Of a stretch of DNA of 46,066 nucleotides, positions 23,814 to 32,088 are shown piece by piece. The stretch is from Mayfieldus profundus. GTDB lineage: Bacteria; Actinomycetota; Thermoleophilia; Solirubrobacterales; 70-9. The stretch spans positions 1 through 46,066 of the forward strand of contig JBBPIM010000014.1 of the NCBI GenBank assembly GCA_038040325.1, given 5' to 3'. The translations under genes were made by a program, and so were the position numbers. The notes beneath the pieces are model-generated. The model was given only the letters and a program-made list of their open reading frames with translations. It was not told the origin of the DNA and ran no database searches. Positions within the stretch are counted from its first letter, which is position 1; every line of letters begins with the position of its first letter.

Positions 23814-23821
23814 CCGCGAGC

Positions 23822-24967
23822 ATGAAGAAACTCGTCATCCTGGGTTCGACCGGCTCGATAGGCACGCAGGCGCTGGAGATCGTCGCCGCCGGCGACGGCC
23901 TGCAGGTCGTCGGCCTCGCCGCCGACTCCAGTTGGGAGCAGGCGCTGCAACAAGCGAAGGAACATGGCGTGCCGGCAGTGGCGCTCGCAGACGCCAAGGC
24001 TGCGGAGCAGGCCACGAAGGCCTGGAACGGCCACGTGCTGGGCGGGGAGGAGGGGATCCGCGAGCTGATCGCCTCCTCGGCCGCGGACCTGGTGCTCAAC
24101 GGAATGGTCGGCGCGGCCGGCCTCGGCCCGACGATCGTGGCGCTGTCCGAAGGCATCGACGTAGCACTCGCCAACAAGGAGAGCCTGGTGATCGGCGGGG
24201 AGCTGGTCACGGCGCTGGCCGAGGCGACCGGCGCCCGCCTGCTGCCGGTCGACTCGGAGCACTCGGCGCTTCACCAGCTGATCCGTGCCGAGCCTCCCGG
24301 CACGGTCGAGCGGCTGGTGATCACCGCGTCCGGCGGCCCGTTCCGGGGACGGACCGACCTCAGCGGCGTCACGCCCGACGAGGCGCTGACCCACCCGACC
24401 TGGGACATGGGCGGCCGCATCACGATCGACTCCGCCACGCTGATGAACAAGGGCTTCGAGATGATCGAAGCGCACCACTTCTTCGACGTCCCCTACGAGC
24501 GCATCGACGTCGTCGTGCACCCGCAGTCGATCGTCCACTCGCTGGTCCACCTCAACGACGGAGCCAGCCTTGCCCACCTCGGCTACCCCGACATGCGGGT
24601 GCCGATCTCCTACGCGCTGCATTTCCCCGAGCGCGCCGACGTCGACGTCCCCACCCTCGACCTCGCGGCCACCGGGCAACTGACCTTCGAGGCACCCGAC
24701 ACCGACACCTTCCCCTGCCTGCGCCTCGCTCGCGAGGCGGGGGAGGCGGGCGGCACCTCCCCCTGCGCGCTCAATGCCGCCGACGAGGTGGCGGTGAAGG
24801 CGTTTCTCGACGGGCGAATTCCCTTCACGGGCATCCCCGAGGTCGTCGAGCGCGTACTCGATGAAATGCCCGCCGAGCAACCCTCCCGCTTCGAGGACCT
24901 CTTCAGCGTCGATGCCGAGGCACGCGAGCGCGCCGAGGCGCTGGTGCAGGAGAGCAAGGTCGCGTGA
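23822..24967 (+). CDS. dxr: 1-deoxy-D-xylulose 5-phosphate reductoisomerase
   Basis: Dxr converts DXP to MEP with NADPH, the committed step of the non-mevalonate isoprenoid pathway and the target of fosmidomycin. The 381-residue protein shows the NADPH loop ILGSTGSIGTQ, the ALANKES motif, TASGGPFRGRT, and the metal/substrate loop HPTWDMGGRITIDSATLMNK followed by EMIEAHHFF. It overlaps the rseP start by 4 nt (GTGA). IspG of the same pathway is encoded about 7 kb downstream. Confidence 0.97.
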   Translation: MKKLVILGSTGSIGTQALEIVAAGDGLQVVGLAADSSWEQALQQAKEHGVPAVALADAKAAEQATKAWNGHVLGGEEGIRELIASSAADLVLNGMVGAAGLGPTIVALSEGIDVALANKESLVIGGELVTALAEATGARLLPVDSEHSALHQLIRAEPPGTVERLVITASGGPFRGRTDLSGVTPDEALTHPTWDMGGRITIDSATLMNKGFEMIEAHHFFDVPYERIDVVVHPQSIVHSLVHLNDGASLAHLGYPDMRVPISYALHFPERADVDVPTLDLAATGQLTFEAPDTDTFPCLRLAREAGEAGGTSPCALNAADEVAVKAFLDGRIPFTGIPEVVERVLDEMPAEQPSRFEDLFSVDAEARERAEALVQESKVA

Positions 24968-26031
24968 CCTGGGTCCTCGCCTTCGCGGGCTTCGCGGCGT
25001 TGATCATTCTGCACGAGGCCGGGCACTTCGCCGCCGCCAAGGCGGTCGGGATGCGGGTCGAGCGGTTCTTCCTCTTCTTCCCCCCGAAGATCGTCTCGGT
25101 AAAGCGCGGCGAGACCGAGTACGGGATCGGCGCCATCCCCGCGGGCGGCTTCGTGAAGATCACCGGGATGAACCCCGACGAGGAGCTCCCGCCGGAGGTG
25201 GCCCATCGGGGGTACTACAAGCAGCCGGTCTGGAAGCGGATCGTGGTGATCGCCGCGGGACCGGCGGTGAACATCCTGATCGCCTTCCTGATCCTCTTCT
25301 TCCTCGCCTTCGACTTCCAGCAGGCGACCAAAAGCGTCGATTCGGTCAGCAGCGGCACGCCGGCGCAAGGGTTGCTGCGGCCGGGCGACCGAATCGTCTC
25401 CGTGGACGGGGTGCGCGGCGACCAGGTGCGGATCGCCAAGCAGATCGACAGCCACCCCTGCGAGGGCAAGCCGCGCGACGGCTGCCTCGCCACGACACCC
25501 GCCAAGGTCGTTGTGAAGCGCAACGGAGAGCTTCTCACGCTGACCGTCCGGCCCCGCTACGACGCCGCCGTCGGGCGCAACCGCATCGGCTTCTCGTTCG
25601 CGACGCGGCCGCTGAACCCGTCGGTCGGCCAGGCGGCCCGCGAGTCGGCGGACATCATGTGGGAGGTCAGCTCCAAGACCGTGAGCGTGATCGCCCGCAT
25701 CTTCGACCCCGAGGAGCGAAAGCAGGTGAGCGGGGTGGTCGGCACCTACGAGGTGACCCGTCAGGCAATCTCCTTCAGCACCCAGCAGGCGCTGTTCCTG
25801 CTGGCTGTGATCAGCCTCTCGCTGGGTCTGCTCAACCTGTTCCCCTTCCTGCCGCTCGACGGGGGCCACATCTTCTGGAGCCTGGTCGAGAAGGTACGCG
25901 GGAGACCGGTGCCGTTCAGCGTCATGGAGAGGGCCAGCGCCGTCGGATTCCTGCTGGTGATCATGCTCGCCGTGATCGGCCTCACCAACGACATCAACCG
26001 CCTCACCGGAGAGGGCTTCAACGTGCGCTGA
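24964..26031 (+). CDS. rseP: Site-2 protease / RseP-family M50 zinc metalloprotease
   Basis: RseP-type proteases cut membrane-embedded anti-sigma factors and remnant signal peptides. The 355-residue protein has the zinc motif HEAGH at residues 17-21 in the first helix and the third zinc ligand in LPLDGGHIF (D299). A central PDZ domain (about 120-215, GLLRPGDRIVSVDG) and several membrane spans are present. It is translationally coupled to dxr. A hairpin with a T-rich tail follows, so the upstream string ends here. Confidence 0.94.
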   Translation: MTWVLAFAGFAALIILHEAGHFAAAKAVGMRVERFFLFFPPKIVSVKRGETEYGIGAIPAGGFVKITGMNPDEELPPEVAHRGYYKQPVWKRIVVIAAGPAVNILIAFLILFFLAFDFQQATKSVDSVSSGTPAQGLLRPGDRIVSVDGVRGDQVRIAKQIDSHPCEGKPRDGCLATTPAKVVVKRNGELLTLTVRPRYDAAVGRNRIGFSFATRPLNPSVGQAARESADIMWEVSSKTVSVIARIFDPEERKQVSGVVGTYEVTRQAISFSTQQALFLLAVISLSLGLLNLFPFLPLDGGHIFWSLVEKVRGRPVPFSVMERASAVGFLLVIMLAVIGLTNDINRLTGEGFNVR

Positions 26032-26043
26032 GGCGCAACTTCG

Positions 26044-26080
26044 CCGCCTCCTCAGCTCCCGCTTCCGGGGGCGGTTTCTT
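26044..26080 (+). terminator. Terminator after rseP
   Basis: CCGCC (26044-26048) pairs with GGCGG (26070-26074), with an inner CCCG/CGGG stem at 26058-26069 and the tail TTTCTT (26075-26080). It separates the dxr-rseP unit from the acyl-CoA synthetase gene. Confidence 0.55.
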
Positions 26081-26095
26081 GCGAATTCCCCACGC

Positions 26096-26101
26096 TAGGC
26101 T
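26096..26101 (+). promoter_or_regulatory. -10 hexamer TAGGCT before the acyl-CoA synthetase gene
   Basis: TAGGCT ends 8 nt before the ATG at 26110; no Shine-Dalgarno is present in the gap, and no good -35 box is seen. Confidence 0.5.
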
Positions 26102-26109
26102 GTGCCCGG

Positions 26110-27921
26110 ATGGAGATCACCACTGCCGAGCGTTTTGCCAGCGGCGGCCCGGGGAGAGAGCCCCCCGCCAAGAACCTCTACGAGGCGTTCGTCGCCACGG
26201 TCGACCGGCTCGACGACGACGTCGCGATCCGCACCGCCGACGGCGAGGAGACGACCTGGAACGAGTTGAGGGGCCGAGTCGACGCGATTGCCGGCGGGCT
26301 CGCCGGCCTCGGAGTCGGCAAGGGCGACACGGTCGCGCTGTTGCTCAACAACCGGCCCGAGTTCATCGCCTGCGACATGGCCGCCGTTGCGCTGGGCGGC
26401 GTGCCGTTCTCGATCTACCAGACCTCCTCGCCGGAACAGATCTCCTACGTGGTCGGCGACGCGAGCTCCAAGGTGGCGATCATCGAGACGATGTTCCTCG
26501 AGCAGTTCAACGAAGCGCGCAAGGAGCTTCCCGACCTCGAGCACCTGATCGTGATCGACGGCGAGGGCGGCACCGCGACCCTGGAGGAGATCGAGTCGGC
26601 GGACCCTGACTTCGACGCTGCCTCGACCGCATCCGAGATCGGGCTGGACGACCTTCTCACCCTGATCTACACCTCCGGCACCACGGGCCCACCCAAGGGA
26701 GTGCAGCTCACTCATCGCAACCTGATGAGCCTCACCTCGTCGGTCGAGGACATCGTCCCCTTCCCGGAGCGGGGCGGCAAGCTGATCTCCTGGCTGCCCG
26801 CCGCCCACATCGCCGAGCGCGGCGCCCACTACTACCTGCCGGTGATCCGCGGCCTGCGGATCGAGATCTGCCCGGACCCTCGCAAGGTCATCGATTTCCT
26901 GCCCAAGGTGCGTCCGACCTGGTTCTTCGCAGTGCCGCGGATCTGGGAGAAGCTGAAGGCGGGGATCGAGTCGCAGATCGCCGAGCTCCCCGACGAACAG
27001 CGCGAGCCAACCAAGAAAGCGCTCGAGATCTCCCTGGCCAAGCTGCGGGCGGAGCAGGCCGGGGAGGAGGTCTCGCCAGGTCTCGCAGAGGCCGCCGCCA
27101 AGGCCGACCAGAACGTGTTCGCGCAGATGCGCGCCGCCCTGGGCTTGGACGAGGTGGTGGCGGTCAACGTCGGCGCCGCCCCGACCCCACTCGAGGTGCT
27201 CGAGTTCTTCCACGCGATCGGCATCCCGATCGGCGAGCTGTGGGGGATGTCGGAGACCTGCGGCGTCGCGACCTGCAATCCGCCCGACGCGGTCAAGCTG
27301 GGGACGGTCGGCCCGCCGATTCCCGGCATCGAGATCAAGCTCGCCGAGGACGGCGAGGTGCTGGTCAAGGGGGACTCGGTAATGCCCGGCTATCGCAACA
27401 TGCCCGAGGTGACGGCGGAGACGATCGACGACCAGGGCTGGCTGGTGACCGGCGACATCGGCGAGCTCGACTCCGATGGCTACCTGAAGATCGTCGACCG
27501 CAAGAAGGAGCTGATCATCAACGCGGCCGGCAAGAACATGTCGCCGGCCAACATCGAGTCGAAGCTGAAAGCCGCGAGCCCGATGATCGGGCAGTGCGTT
27601 GCGATCGGCGACCGCCGCTCCTACAACGTGGCCCTGATCGTCCTCGACCCCGACTACGCACCGGCCTGGGCGAAGAAGAACGGATTGGGGGGCAAGTCCC
27701 CGGCGGAGCTGGCGACGGAGGAGCAGGTGATCGCAGCGGTGCAGGAGGGGGTCGACGAGGCCAATTCGAAGATGGCCCGGGTCGAGCAGGTAAAGAAATT
27801 CAAGATCCTGCCGGCCGACTGGGAGCCGGGGGGCGACGAGCTGACTCCGACCATGAAACTGAAGCGCAAGCCGATCGACGAGAAATACGAGCAGGAGATA
27901 GAGGCGCTCTACTCCTCCTGA
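26110..27921 (+). CDS. Long-chain fatty-acid--CoA ligase (AMP-binding)
   Basis: Activates long-chain fatty acids to acyl-CoA via an acyl-adenylate. The 603-residue enzyme has the adenylation P-loop YTSGTTGPPKG at residues 187-197, SWLPAAHIAERG, WGMSETCG, the ATP-ribose Asp in GWLVTGDIGELD, and the C-terminal hinge/lysine region DRKKELIINAAGKNMSPANIE. The insertion and length fit the long-chain FadD15-like branch. It stands alone between rseP and a QW-motif gene; the products could serve beta-oxidation or ether-lipid and phospholipid synthesis. Confidence 0.92.
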   Translation: MEITTAERFASGGPGREPPAKNLYEAFVATVDRLDDDVAIRTADGEETTWNELRGRVDAIAGGLAGLGVGKGDTVALLLNNRPEFIACDMAAVALGGVPFSIYQTSSPEQISYVVGDASSKVAIIETMFLEQFNEARKELPDLEHLIVIDGEGGTATLEEIESADPDFDAASTASEIGLDDLLTLIYTSGTTGPPKGVQLTHRNLMSLTSSVEDIVPFPERGGKLISWLPAAHIAERGAHYYLPVIRGLRIEICPDPRKVIDFLPKVRPTWFFAVPRIWEKLKAGIESQIAELPDEQREPTKKALEISLAKLRAEQAGEEVSPGLAEAAAKADQNVFAQMRAALGLDEVVAVNVGAAPTPLEVLEFFHAIGIPIGELWGMSETCGVATCNPPDAVKLGTVGPPIPGIEIKLAEDGEVLVKGDSVMPGYRNMPEVTAETIDDQGWLVTGDIGELDSDGYLKIVDRKKELIINAAGKNMSPANIESKLKAASPMIGQCVAIGDRRSYNVALIVLDPDYAPAWAKKNGLGGKSPAELATEEQVIAAVQEGVDEANSKMARVEQVKKFKILPADWEPGGDELTPTMKLKRKPIDEKYEQEIEALYSS

Positions 27922-28032
27922 GCACGGGTTTTCGTGTGCGTGGACGCGCAAGGCGAGTCGGTCCCGCCACCGGGCGTCGAGATTTCCTAGCACCGCCGCT
28001 CGAGCCGATGTTCGCCCGCCGGGGTGAATATC

Positions 28033-28038
28033 TACGAT
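28033..28038 (+). promoter_or_regulatory. -10 hexamer TACGAT deciding the start at 28045
   Basis: TACGAT ends 6 nt before the ATG at 28045. A GTG at 28024 in the same frame lies upstream of this hexamer, so a transcript from it would begin at or near 28045. Confidence 0.45.
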
Positions 28039-28044
28039 GCGCGA

Positions 28045-29130
28045 ATGATCGACCACGTGCGGGAACTGGAAGGGTTTGCGCTCGAGCGGCTGCCCTCGCT
28101 GCAGCTTGCGGACGGCGTCTTCTGCGAGGAGGTCGTCGCCGGTGAGCCGCGGCCACGGGGTCGCTCCCTGCGCTACACGCTGGTCGTCCTGATCGGGCTG
28201 CTGCGCGCCGAGGAGCACGGGCTGGATCACGGGTTTCACCTCGGGGCTCTGCGCTCGAAGGTCCTCGACGAGATCGGTTCCAAGGAGCTCTCGCCAGGGG
28301 ATCTCGGGCTGGCGCTGTGGGCGGAATCGCGGGCGGACGGCCGGGCGGCCGCGGAGCTGGTGAGCGCGCTGAAGCGCAAGCTCCCGCGCTCCGAGCGGCT
28401 CGACGCCGTGGCCAGCATCGGGGTCGCATGGATCCTGATGGGACTGGTCGAGGCCGGCGTTCGCGGTGAGCTGGGGGAGGGCGGCGCGGTGCTGGAGTCG
28501 GCCCGGGGCCAGCTGCTCGACAAGCGCCGGGCCCGCAGCGGCCTGGTGACCCACGTCGCGCGCGGACCGCGGCGTCGCCTGGCTCACTTCGACGACCAGA
28601 TCCACACCCTGCTGGCGCTCTCGCAGCTGGCTCGCGTGATGGACGACGGCGACGCCGCCGAAGCGGCGCGCACGCTCGGCGACCGGCTGCTGGAGCTGCA
28701 GATGCCGAACGGCGCATGGCCCTGGAGCTGCGATCCCGTGCGCGGGGTGGTGGTCGACCCCTACGACGTCTACTCGGTCCACCAGGACTCGCTGGCGATG
28801 ATTGGCATGCACGGGCTCAGCCAGACGACGGGGGACCCCCGCTACCGCGCCGCTGCGGTGCGCGGGATGGCTTGGAGCTTCGGCGGCAACGAGCTGGGCG
28901 TGCAGATGCTCGACCCGGATGCCCGGATGATCTACCGGTCGATCCGCCGGCGGAGCCAGCGCGCCCGCCGCGCCCGCACCGCCGCCGCCACCTATCTGCG
29001 ATCCGGCCCGCGACCCGCCTCGCCCGACGAGCTCGAGGTGGACCGCTCGATGCGGTCGTTTCACCTCGGCTGGATCCTCGAGGCCTGGGCGGGGCGCGAG
29101 GAGCTGGCCGCCGAGGCGGCGGAGGCCTAG
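28045..29130 (+). CDS. Alpha/alpha-toroid-like protein with a QW motif, unknown function
   Basis: A 361-residue soluble protein rich in paired helices. Near its middle LELQMPNGAWPW matches the QxxxGxW repeat of triterpene cyclases and other alpha/alpha-barrel proteins, followed by YSVHQDSLAMIGMHGL. No catalytic DxDD or other cyclase acid motif is visible, and only one QW repeat is clear. Similar toroids occur in polysaccharide lyases and glucuronyl hydrolases, so the name is structural only. The C-terminus has an Arg-rich stretch (RSIRRRSQRARRARTA) and then a final helix. It follows the acyl-CoA synthetase after 123 nt. The start is set by TACGAT; GTG 28024 would add seven residues. Confidence 0.65.
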   Translation: MIDHVRELEGFALERLPSLQLADGVFCEEVVAGEPRPRGRSLRYTLVVLIGLLRAEEHGLDHGFHLGALRSKVLDEIGSKELSPGDLGLALWAESRADGRAAAELVSALKRKLPRSERLDAVASIGVAWILMGLVEAGVRGELGEGGAVLESARGQLLDKRRARSGLVTHVARGPRRRLAHFDDQIHTLLALSQLARVMDDGDAAEAARTLGDRLLELQMPNGAWPWSCDPVRGVVVDPYDVYSVHQDSLAMIGMHGLSQTTGDPRYRAAAVRGMAWSFGGNELGVQMLDPDARMIYRSIRRRSQRARRARTAAATYLRSGPRPASPDELEVDRSMRSFHLGWILEAWAGREELAAEAAEA

Positions 29131-29534
29131 CGGGCCGGTCGGGTTCGTTCGTGGCGGCATCTACGACTGGGTGACGGTGCTGTGGCTCATCGTCCCGAGC
29201 AACAGCCAGTGGCTTGTCGGCAGCGCGGGCAGCGACCCGAACAAAATGTCCAAGCGCCGAAAGAGAAATGAGCACACCTCACCAACCGGGGAGCGAGCGG
29301 ATGGCGGGACAACCTATGGAGTGGTCTCGAAGATTGCAGGGAGCACTCCGCGCCGGCTGTCGCTTCATGATCGAAGCGATTGCGTCCGAGGCGTCGGCTC
29401 AAGCCTCAGATCTATGCCGCTTAGCGCGAGAGCGAGAACGGCTTGATCGAGCGCTCACACGCCCAAGCAGAAGCGGGCGGGCGCCGACGCAGCGCGATCC
29501 GATCGCCCTTCGCGGTTGGGCGGATCCTCGGGCG
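29131..29534. other. 404-nt gene-free region between convergent genes
   Basis: No ORF here has convincing codon use or recognisable motifs on either strand. The stretch around 29235-29285 is visibly less GC-rich than its surroundings (for example ACAAAATGTCC and AGAGAAATGAG). It may be decayed sequence from an old insertion. No inverted repeats or target duplications bounding it were found. Confidence 0.4.
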
Positions 29535-30287
29535 TTACCCGGCGCCCCCGGCGCGCGCGGCCTCGTACTCGTCGTGGCGACGGATCCAGAACTCCTGGGA
29601 GTCGCCCTCGTTCCGTCCCCTCGGCACGCGGTCGAGCAGTGGGTAGAAGCCCAGCATGATCTCAAGGCCCCGGGCGTAGGTCGAGTACGTGTGGTAGACG
29701 ACACTGTCGGAGAGCACGAAGGCGCTCAGTCCTGGCCCCTCCGCCAGGTATCCCGCCAGGTCTGTTTTGCACGCGGTCGCCAGCTGGGCCACAACGGGCG
29801 GGACGTCGCCTTTCAGGAACGGCGCCAGCTGCTCCTCCGTGTGCGAGACGTCGAAGTCGAAGTTGAAGTCGGTTCCCAGCGTCGAGACCCAGGGGAACGT
29901 CCAGCCCATACGCCGCTTGTAGGCCTGCAGCCTCTCGAGCGGCGCGCGTGAGGCGCAGAGGAAGGTCACGTCGCGCGCCTTCAGGTGCGGAACAGCGCCG
30001 TCGAATGTGTCCGCCCCGGCCGAGCAGGTAGGGCAGCCCGCCGCGTACTCCGGGCCGAACATGAAGTGGTAGACGAGTAGCTGCGAGCGCCCATCGAAAA
30101 GCTCCGCCAGCGTCTTCATTCCGTCGTCGGTTTCGAAGGTGTATTCCTTTTCGACCCGCACCCACGGCAGCTCGCGCCGCTGGCGCGCCAGTTCATCGCT
30201 GCGGCGGGTCAGCTCCTTCTCGCCCTCCAGCAGCTCCTTGCGGGCGGCAAGCCACTCCTCGCGCGTTCCTACCTTGTGCTCCGTCAT
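29535..30287 (-). CDS. DUF899 thioredoxin-like protein
   Basis: The 250-residue protein belongs to the DUF899 family of thioredoxin-fold proteins. It shows the family-type N-terminus VGTREEWLAARKELL, the segment YHFMFGPEY and a CPTC pair (C85, C88) with two residues between the cysteines, as in redox proteins. It also shows MGWTFPWVSTLGTDFNFDF and the C-terminal EFWIRRHDEY. No signal peptide is seen. The reaction is unknown; family members are often annotated as dithiol-disulfide isomerase-like on fold alone. GGAGGG precedes the ATG, so unlike several neighbours it uses a normal ribosome-binding site. Confidence 0.9.
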   Translation of the reverse strand: MTEHKVGTREEWLAARKELLEGEKELTRRSDELARQRRELPWVRVEKEYTFETDDGMKTLAELFDGRSQLLVYHFMFGPEYAAGCPTCSAGADTFDGAVPHLKARDVTFLCASRAPLERLQAYKRRMGWTFPWVSTLGTDFNFDFDVSHTEEQLAPFLKGDVPPVVAQLATACKTDLAGYLAEGPGLSAFVLSDSVVYHTYSTYARGLEIMLGFYPLLDRVPRGRNEGDSQEFWIRRHDEYEAARAGGAG

Positions 30288-30488
30288 CGCGTTTCCCTCC
30301 GTTGTCGCCGTGCAGGGGTCTTACCAGAGACCGGCAGAACTCCTACAACTCATCACCGATTGGCCGAGTTCCGATGATGTTGTGGCAGCGGAGCGCGTAG
30401 CGCGGCCTGGCCGCAGGACGCTCTCACCATGTCGCAGACCCCCGCTGAGCCAATCTTGAGATCGGGCGAGCTCGATATCCGGCCGCTC

Positions 30489-30494
30489 TAACCT
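30489..30494 (+). promoter_or_regulatory. -10 hexamer TAACCT before the membrane zincin gene
   Basis: TAACCT ends 7 nt before the ATG at 30502. TTGAGA occurs at 30456-30461, but 27 nt away, too far to be its -35 box. Confidence 0.45.
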
Positions 30495-30501
30495 CCATCG
30501 C

Positions 30502-31074
30502 ATGAGGAAGATCCTCGGCCCCCCGCTGCGAGCTGCGGCGATCAGCGCCTTCATCACCGGGCTCGTCCTGCTGTTCCTCAACCCGCCGTCGCTCGCAGGA
30601 CTGGATGACCTGCTGGGGCTGCTGGTCGGTGCCGTCGCGATCGTGATCGTCACTGCCTGGGCGACTGTGGCGCTGATCGGCAACGAGATGCCCGAGCCCG
30701 AGTTCCGGCGGCTCGTCGACCGCAGCGAGGCGCTCGCCTCGCTGCCGCCTCCTGACCAGCCGCCGAGCGAGTTCGACGAGCTGGTGATGCAGGCCCTGGA
30801 CGACCTGCCGGAGCAGTTCCGCAAGCTGCTCGAGCGCACGCCGGTGGTCGTCTCCAGTCGCGGTCACGAGCACCATGCCTACGGCCACTACATCGGCGGC
30901 ACCGTTGCCCGCGACATCTACCCAGACCGCATCGTCATCTACCAGGACACGCTGGAGCGCGACTTCGGCCACGATCCCGAGCTGCTCCGGGCGCAGGTCG
31001 AGCGCACCGTGCGCCACGAGCTGGGCCACCACCTGGGCTGGGATGAGCCCGGGGTACGGGGCCTGGGCCTTTGA
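30502..31074 (+). CDS. Membrane-anchored zincin (PF06262-like metallopeptidase)
   Basis: The 190-residue protein has two hydrophobic helices (about 12-27 and 37-59), then a small metallopeptidase domain of the PF06262 type. That domain runs FDELVMQALDDLPEQFRKLLE at residues 91-111, PDRIVIYQDTLE at 141-152, and the zinc motif HELGHHLGW (H172, E173, H176, with H177 adjacent). Most PF06262 proteins are about 120-140 residues and soluble, so the N-terminal membrane pair is an addition. The substrate is unknown. It ends 29 nt from the convergent Ig-like protein gene. Confidence 0.85.
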   Translation: MRKILGPPLRAAAISAFITGLVLLFLNPPSLAGLDDLLGLLVGAVAIVIVTAWATVALIGNEMPEPEFRRLVDRSEALASLPPPDQPPSEFDELVMQALDDLPEQFRKLLERTPVVVSSRGHEHHAYGHYIGGTVARDIYPDRIVIYQDTLERDFGHDPELLRAQVERTVRHELGHHLGWDEPGVRGLGL

Positions 31075-31103
31075 GCACGACGCGCGACGCGCGCTGGTTG
31101 CGC

Positions 31104-32021
31104 CTAGTTCTCGAGGACCTTGAAGGTGTCCTTGGCCGGGCTCTTGTCGGTGTTGCCGGCCTTGTCGGTCGCCTTGACCTTGAAGGTGTGCGCGCCGGGG
31201 TCGAGGCTCTTCAGCGTCTTCGGCGACCTGCACTTCTTGAACTTCTTGCCGTCCACCTTGCACTTGAAGGTCGAGCCTGCCTCTGTGGACTTGAACTTGA
31301 AGGTGGGTGTGTGGTCAGTGGTGCGGTTGGGCGGGCGCTTCTTGATCTTGGTGTTGGGGGCGTTGTTGTCGTTGCTGCTGCCCCCACAGGGCGTCTCCGT
31401 GGGAGTAGCGGCGTTGTTGCGTGGGCTGGGGTCGGTGACGCTGAAATCGGTCGCCGAGTCGTTTGTGTCGTCGGCTCCGTCCAGCAGCGTCGGGCAGCCT
31501 CGGGCGATCGTGCGCGTCAACGACTTCCCATCCGTAACGCCCTGCACCGGCGCACCCGGGCCCGGCGTCGGCAACATCGCCGCGCCGCTGAAGCCGTTCC
31601 ACGATGCGCAGTCGATTGCCGTGCCAGGGGCGGACGGGTTGACAAAGCACACGGCGCCACCGGCCAGAGAAATGCTGGTGCCGTTGAAACCGGCGGTCGT
31701 GAAATCGGCGCCACCGACGCTGGTGCCACCGACCAGGATCGTCCGCTGATTCTGGGCATTGGCAGCATTGCCGGGGAAAGTGAACGTCGACTTAACGTTG
31801 CCGGAGTTGTCATAGGCAACTATCTGTTTTCCAGCAACCAGGTTTTGTCCCGATGACCACATCTGCAGCTCCACGAAGGCGAGGTTCGTGTCGCCCGTCG
31901 GCCCCGGCTGGACCTCGCGGATCTGCATGATGTGAAAACTCGCCTGCGCAGTTATGGCCAAAAGGCCGAACGCCAGGCACGCGACCGTCGTCAGAAGCCC
32001 TGATTTGAGCCTGCAACCCAT
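31104..32021 (-). CDS. Secreted protein with C-terminal Ig-like domain
   Basis: The 305-residue product has a signal peptide (LLTTVACLAFGLLAITAQA, residues about 9-27) and an N-terminal beta-rich domain of about 170 residues (IMQIREVQPG, FVELQMWSSG), possibly lamin-tail-like. A Pro/Asn-rich linker follows. The C-terminal Ig-like domain has the pattern FKFKSTEAGSTFKCKVDG, then HTFKVKATDKAGNTD, common in secreted proteins of Thermoleophilia-type actinobacteria. No enzymatic motif is seen. AGGGAT and GGGAG lie upstream of the ATG at 32021. The gene is divergent from ispG, with 67 nt between the start codons. Confidence 0.82.
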   Translation of the reverse strand: MGCRLKSGLLTTVACLAFGLLAITAQASFHIMQIREVQPGPTGDTNLAFVELQMWSSGQNLVAGKQIVAYDNSGNVKSTFTFPGNAANAQNQRTILVGGTSVGGADFTTAGFNGTSISLAGGAVCFVNPSAPGTAIDCASWNGFSGAAMLPTPGPGAPVQGVTDGKSLTRTIARGCPTLLDGADDTNDSATDFSVTDPSPRNNAATPTETPCGGSSNDNNAPNTKIKKRPPNRTTDHTPTFKFKSTEAGSTFKCKVDGKKFKKCRSPKTLKSLDPGAHTFKVKATDKAGNTDKSPAKDTFKVLEN

Positions 32022-32076
32022 CTCCCTATCCCTGTATTCGTATCGCAGCGCACGAAGGTTCACAAGGCCCCACAGG

Positions 32077-32082
32077 TACCCT
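32077..32082 (+). promoter_or_regulatory. -10 hexamer TACCCT before ispG
   Basis: TACCCT ends 6 nt before the ispG ATG (32089), leaving no room for a ribosome-binding site. Confidence 0.5.
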
Positions 32083-32088
32083 CTGCCC

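Noticed and set aside
26095..29160. Open reading frame of about 1020 codons on the minus strand
   Set aside because: It lies exactly antisense to the acyl-CoA synthetase and toroid genes, has no recognisable motif and is an artefact of GC-rich codon usage.
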